Origin: Opisthorchis felineus
Taxonomy: Eukaryota > Platyhelminthes > Trematoda > Opisthorchiida > Opisthorchiidae
Reading direction: 5' to 3'
DNA length: 64,000 bases
Assembly (NCBI GenBank): GCA_004794785.1
Contig: SJOL01009667.1
Span: forward strand, 463,981 to 527,980
This document shows positions 62,801 through 64,000 of the stretch, piece by piece (position 1 is the stretch's first letter; the number at the start of each line of letters is the position of its first letter). A model generated the notes under the pieces. It was not told the DNA's origin. It saw only the letters and a list, made by a program, of their open reading frames with translations, and did no database searches. Position numbers and translations under genes: made by a program.

Positions 62801-63824
62801 CCAAATAGGTACACATACCGCTACTTCGCGTAAGATCCATCTTTTTGCAGCTAGCTACATCTCAGCTGCCGTACTTGCTATCAGATTATTTGTTTCTCAT
62901 CCATGGGATGCGAATGGGTCGGATCACCTCTAATTTTCATACCCTTATTGTGCTTCTCAGTCCTCATTAGTACCCGCTTTTCGTTGCCCTCACGTTACAT
63001 CCTGGTTTCCAAATGATTTGAAGCTAGTTGCTACAGAAGAGAATGTTGGCAGCCCAGATTTTGAGGCCAATGGTTCAAGCGTTCACTGATTTTGATCGTT
63101 TGGTTGTCATGGTCACCCTGGCTAACAAAACTGATGTGTAAACAACCAAGGTGCACCTACCGATAGTCTGACGATGTCATCCCATTTAGTGATAAAGCTT
63201 TTGTAGCAAAGTTGTCAAGGTCATTGAACAACCCACTTCGAACAGGAGAATTTCTCTCCAACTCTGCGCACTTTTCCTGCCTAATCACCTTTATTCACAG
63301 GAATACTGGTTAACTTCGTTAAAATTCTCTACTCTGTTCTTGTTATGACACGGACATCCGTTCGTTAGCGAAGATAACATTTATTTAGCTAGAAGAGCTC
63401 ATTTCCAAACGTTATCTTGTTTCTGTCCCAATACAGAGCTTCTTGGATAGCTTCCTTGCGAAATGGACGATTGCAGTTGAGCGCTCCGCAGAACCATTCA
63501 TCACAGCCGATGCGAAGTCGGGTTTCAGTCAGAATTCCGGGCTCACGTGTGCTTTACATCTTGCGAGTCTCACAGGTGGGTCTAGATTCCTACCGATCGA
63601 GTACAACGGACTCGTATTTCTTGACCACCTATCACTGTACCATACTTGCTTGCCTACTAATTGTCAACGAATCTGGAGGAAAGCGGGCTTAGCTAGTCTT
63701 CTGACGCTTTCTCTTGTGTTCCTTTGTGAACAGGTGAATTGAGCCTTCAATCCCATTCGTTTGTGGAGGCGGTACTCACCAAGTCAGCTGACTTGTTTGC
63801 ACGAATTCTGTCCGATACGGAGAG
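47777..63824 (+). CDS. Conserved oligomeric Golgi complex subunit 7, partial at right end
   Basis: COG7 is part of lobe B of the COG tether, which holds retrograde vesicles at the Golgi and keeps glycosylation enzymes in place. Exons seen: 47,777-47,866; 48,087-48,131; 48,221-48,276; 50,950-51,034; 51,125-51,283; 58,553-58,807; 59,800-60,018; 60,178-60,336; 60,915-60,969; 61,059-61,225; 61,319-61,462; 63,437-63,575; 63,734-63,824. All junctions agree in phase and have GT-AG ends. Alignable blocks are [18 protein letters not shown], a coiled-coil ([17 protein letters not shown]), [47 protein letters not shown] and [13 protein letters not shown]. About 14 residues before HLPDY seem missing, so one small exon was probably not found. 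The C-terminal half lies beyond the window. Confidence 0.88.
48087..48131 (+). CDS. COG7 exon 2
   Basis: Fifteen codons, [15 protein letters not shown], between TTATAG and GTAGGC. Matches the LVMKLQLFIQ region. Confidence 0.75.
48221..48276 (+). CDS. COG7 exon 3
   Basis: [18 protein letters not shown] then the first two bases of Arg, between GTTTCAG and GTGAGT. Matches the EVNHAVEETSHQAL region. Confidence 0.78.
49010..49205 (-). repeat. Family Z repeat, inverted copy
   Basis: The minus strand shows TTCAGTTGAAGAACATCATA, ACAGCTGG, CAAAACCAAATTGGTGCGCA and AGTGAGTGTGTTTC, the Z body in order. No hammerhead core is legible in it. Confidence 0.5.
49245..49485 (+). repeat. Family Z repeat with decayed hammerhead
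   Basis: Body CAGTTGAGCAAC, ACGAGATATTAAGCTGGGTT, GGGTTCAAGTAGAACATA. The ribozyme region is 49,400-49,462: CTGGTGAG replaces CTGATGAG (49,416-49,423) and the GAAA is lost. The 3' end is GTTTTCAGCAACCTTATGGG. Confidence 0.6.
50427..50612 (+). mobile_element. Diverged SINE in COG7 intron 3
   Basis: GAGATGACTCATTGGTTCAG, B-box AGTTCGAGCCC, TAGGCTTGGGCAACCTGA and GCAGCTGAACGAC. It is older than the other full copies by its substitutions. Confidence 0.8.
50950..51034 (+). CDS. COG7 exon 4
   Basis: Completes Arg, then [19 protein letters not shown] and AAMRDNISQ, a predicted coiled coil matching VLRDVEALKQEASFLKEQM. Ends in phase 0. Confidence 0.85.
51125..51283 (+). CDS. COG7 exon 5
   Basis: [20 protein letters not shown], then [18 protein letters not shown] and [15 protein letters not shown]. 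The RETDRWSSL block matches QEADKWSTL. Acceptor CCCAACAG, donor GTGTGT. Confidence 0.88.
52190..52290 (+). repeat. Family Z fragment
   Basis: ACGTTCAATTGAAAAATATC, AACGAGAAGTTCAGATGG and AGGTGGGACTCCCGTTAACA match the Z 5' body. The rest is unrecognisable. Confidence 0.45.
52600..54022 (+). mobile_element. RTE-like LINE fragment with 3' end
   Basis: The RT reads [46 protein letters not shown] and [19 protein letters not shown]. The YADD region that should follow has become [13 protein letters not shown], so the active site is gone. After unreadable sequence the C-terminus is clear ([46 protein letters not shown], 53,560-53,760). The 3' end carries GGTTGTACGGCAGCGAAGCA and an (ATG)n tail. No SINE interrupts the FNFV site here. 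Confidence 0.8.
54040..54340 (+). mobile_element. RTE-like C-terminal fragment, second subfamily
   Basis: [11 protein letters not shown] near 54,060, then [33 protein letters not shown] and [12 protein letters not shown]. The GW-R/W-D...HQW pattern matches the copy ending at 23,560, not the copy directly before. Confidence 0.7.
56026..56043 (+). repeat. Family Z 3' terminus
   Basis: AGTAGTGTATTACGTCTA, preceded by GTTTTCAGCAACCTTAT. The reverse complement nearly equals the 5' end of the copy at 43,205-43,336. A SINE has landed in it. Confidence 0.55.
56051..56228 (-). mobile_element. tRNA-derived SINE with 13-bp target duplication
   Basis: The B-box GGTTCGAACC and body are clear; the A-box half is eroded. 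Flanked by the perfect 13-bp direct repeat CGTCTAGACAATG (56,038-56,050 and 56,229-56,241), direct evidence for target-primed insertion into the end of a family Z copy. Confidence 0.9.
56325..56400 (+). repeat. Family Z-like fragment (weak)
   Basis: GAGTCAGTTGAG, AAAACCAAGTCAGTATGCAA and ATGACAGCATTTGGCG resemble the Z 5' body at low identity. Confidence 0.35.
57850..58049 (+). repeat. Family Z repeat with decayed hammerhead
   Basis: AGAACATAAGGTTAACGGAA leads to the ribozyme region (57,950-58,015). There CTAATGGG replaces CTGATGAG while the stem III palindrome ACCGGT and the cleavage C are kept. It ends AGTAGTGTGTTACGTCTA. Confidence 0.65.
58065..58140 (+). mobile_element. RTE-like 3' tail only
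   Basis: AGTTGTACGGCAGGGGAACG then a (TGG)n-like tail, matching the ends at 27,320 and 53,950. Confidence 0.5.
58553..58807 (+). CDS. COG7 exon 6
   Basis: Eighty-five codons: [38 protein letters not shown], a Pro-rich insert ([16 protein letters not shown]) absent in the human protein, then [19 protein letters not shown]. Phase 0 at both ends. Confidence 0.9.
59800..60018 (+). CDS. COG7 exon 7
   Basis: [18 protein letters not shown] aligns with QLLAAWQELCQSDLSLD, then [20 protein letters not shown]. Acceptor TTGCCCACAG, phase 0 at both ends. Confidence 0.88.
60178..60336 (+). CDS. COG7 exon 8
   Basis: [20 protein letters not shown], then [15 protein letters not shown] and VDYVAKLLM. Acceptor TTCTTACAG, donor GTGAGA, phase 0 at both ends. 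Confidence 0.82.
60465..60520 (-). ncRNA. Hammerhead ribozyme, inactivated copy
   Basis: The minus strand has CTGATGGG (60,509-60,502) instead of CTGATGAG and GAAG instead of GAAA. Both are changes at essential core positions, so it should not cleave. Confidence 0.65.
60685..60735 (+). ncRNA. Hammerhead ribozyme with intact core
   Basis: CTGATGAG is at 60,692-60,699. Helix II pairs GCCC (60,699-60,702) with GGGC (60,709-60,712) around a CAAAAA loop, then GAAA at 60,713-60,716. Stem III is the palindrome ACCGGT (60,716-60,721) followed by the cleavage C at 60,722. Stem I pairs GCCTGC (60,686-60,691) with GTGGGC (60,723-60,728), including two wobbles. Tiny self-complementary stem III is typical of Penelope-type and newt-satellite hammerheads, which cleave best as dimers. 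Confidence 0.8.
60915..60969 (+). CDS. COG7 exon 9 (likely)
   Basis: [18 protein letters not shown], 55 bases, between CCCTTTGTAG and GTGAGT. Its phases (0 in, 1 out) are exactly what exons 8 and 10 require, which is the main support; sequence alignment here is weak. Confidence 0.65.
61059..61225 (+). CDS. COG7 exon 10
   Basis: [40 protein letters not shown] and [11 protein letters not shown]. The [14 protein letters not shown] block aligns with VYDPYKPYQLKYGD. Phase 1 in, 0 out. Confidence 0.87.
61319..61462 (+). CDS. COG7 exon 11
   Basis: [40 protein letters not shown] and PYLLSIIQ, aligning with GEVIDCVQELSHSVNKL. Phase 0 at both ends. Confidence 0.87.
61790..62402 (-). mobile_element. 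RTE-like LINE fragment: start of endonuclease
   Basis: The minus strand reads [58 protein letters not shown] and [13 protein letters not shown]. After a frame break come [13 protein letters not shown] and [10 protein letters not shown]. This is the N-terminal part of an RTE protein; its catalytic SETR is kept. The rest is missing. Confidence 0.8.
62404..62428. repeat. (GGGTA)n short tandem repeat
   Basis: About four units of GGGTA next to the RTE 5' portion. The unit is not the TTAGGG telomere repeat. Confidence 0.85.
62625..62760 (+). repeat. Family X dispersed repeat, 3' fragment
   Basis: AGCCTTTGGCTCAAAATG, GGTTAATGC and AACAAGTCGCCGTACCTGTT match the 3' part of the copy at 25,008-25,550. 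Confidence 0.5.
63437..63575 (+). CDS. COG7 exon 12
   Basis: [47 protein letters not shown]. Fits the LKSLFAKYVSDF region. Ends in phase 1 at GTGGGT. Confidence 0.85.
63734..63824 (+). CDS. COG7 exon 13
   Basis: [20 protein letters not shown] then [10 protein letters not shown], aligning with [20 protein letters not shown]. Ends in phase 2 at GTAGGT; later exons lie outside the window. Confidence 0.82.
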
Positions 63825-64000
63825 GTAGGTTAATCGCTTCCAAGTGACTTATGATTACCTTGTCTCTTGTGGCTCTCTGTATTTTGGCGAGGACTGGTGC
63901 AGCGTTCTCATGACGTTGTATGTTGTTTTTTGTTTGTTTGTGTGGTCTGAAGGACTGGTCAACAGACTTGACACTTACTGAATATTGCAAAAGTTTGTAC

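Larger units (their letters stand above)
61463..63436. other. COG7 intron 11
   Basis: Contains an RTE endonuclease fragment, a short pentamer repeat and a family X piece. No exon was recognised. Confidence 0.6.

Overview
The window looks like nuclear DNA of a flatworm, most likely a digenean trematode. Two animal genes with GT-AG introns and much-diverged exons lie in a sea of decayed non-LTR retrotransposons (CR1-like, RTE-like and a third type), tRNA-derived SINEs, a Penelope-like remnant and hammerhead-ribozyme repeats. Species cannot be fixed from sequence alone; liver-fluke-like is my inference.

Left part (1-29,358): no cellular gene found. A C/T-rich retroelement end with an (ATT)n tail (about 1,815-2,692) has a shorter inverted relative at 15,445-15,893. 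A purine-rich stretch (2,696-9,411) holds nothing I recognise. A nearly full-length but dead CR1-like LINE lies on the minus strand (9,412-14,660) and carries a nested retroposon with a tRNA-like promoter and a hammerhead core (11,278-11,536). RTE fragments follow at about 19,850-20,800, 22,525-23,545, 23,560-25,010 and 27,100-27,425. Two of them are each interrupted by the same SINE, at sites 9 bp apart in the reverse transcriptase reading frame.

Right part (29,359-64,000): two genes in tandem on the plus strand. The first is PRMT3, a protein arginine methyltransferase with a C2H2 zinc finger (nine exons seen, 29,359-46,619). The second is COG7, a subunit of the conserved oligomeric Golgi tether (thirteen exons seen, 47,777-63,824, running off the right end). 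Their introns hold SINEs, RTE pieces, a Penelope-like RT remnant (41,480-41,840), a LINE RT remnant (42,121-42,850) and a repeat family here called Z, which carries a hammerhead ribozyme. The copy at 60,685-60,735 has the complete core with a self-complementary stem III, as in dimeric or Penelope-type hammerheads.

The two genes have unrelated roles: PRMT3 methylates arginines in the cytosol, COG7 acts in Golgi retrograde vesicle tethering. The most notable genic signal is the COG7 start. No in-frame ATG exists upstream in its first exon, and a strong 3' splice site sits exactly before conserved residue 2. This is what would be expected if the flatworm spliced leader, which ends in AUG, supplied the initiator methionine. 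All homology calls here rest on reading the sequence against remembered family features; no search was run.
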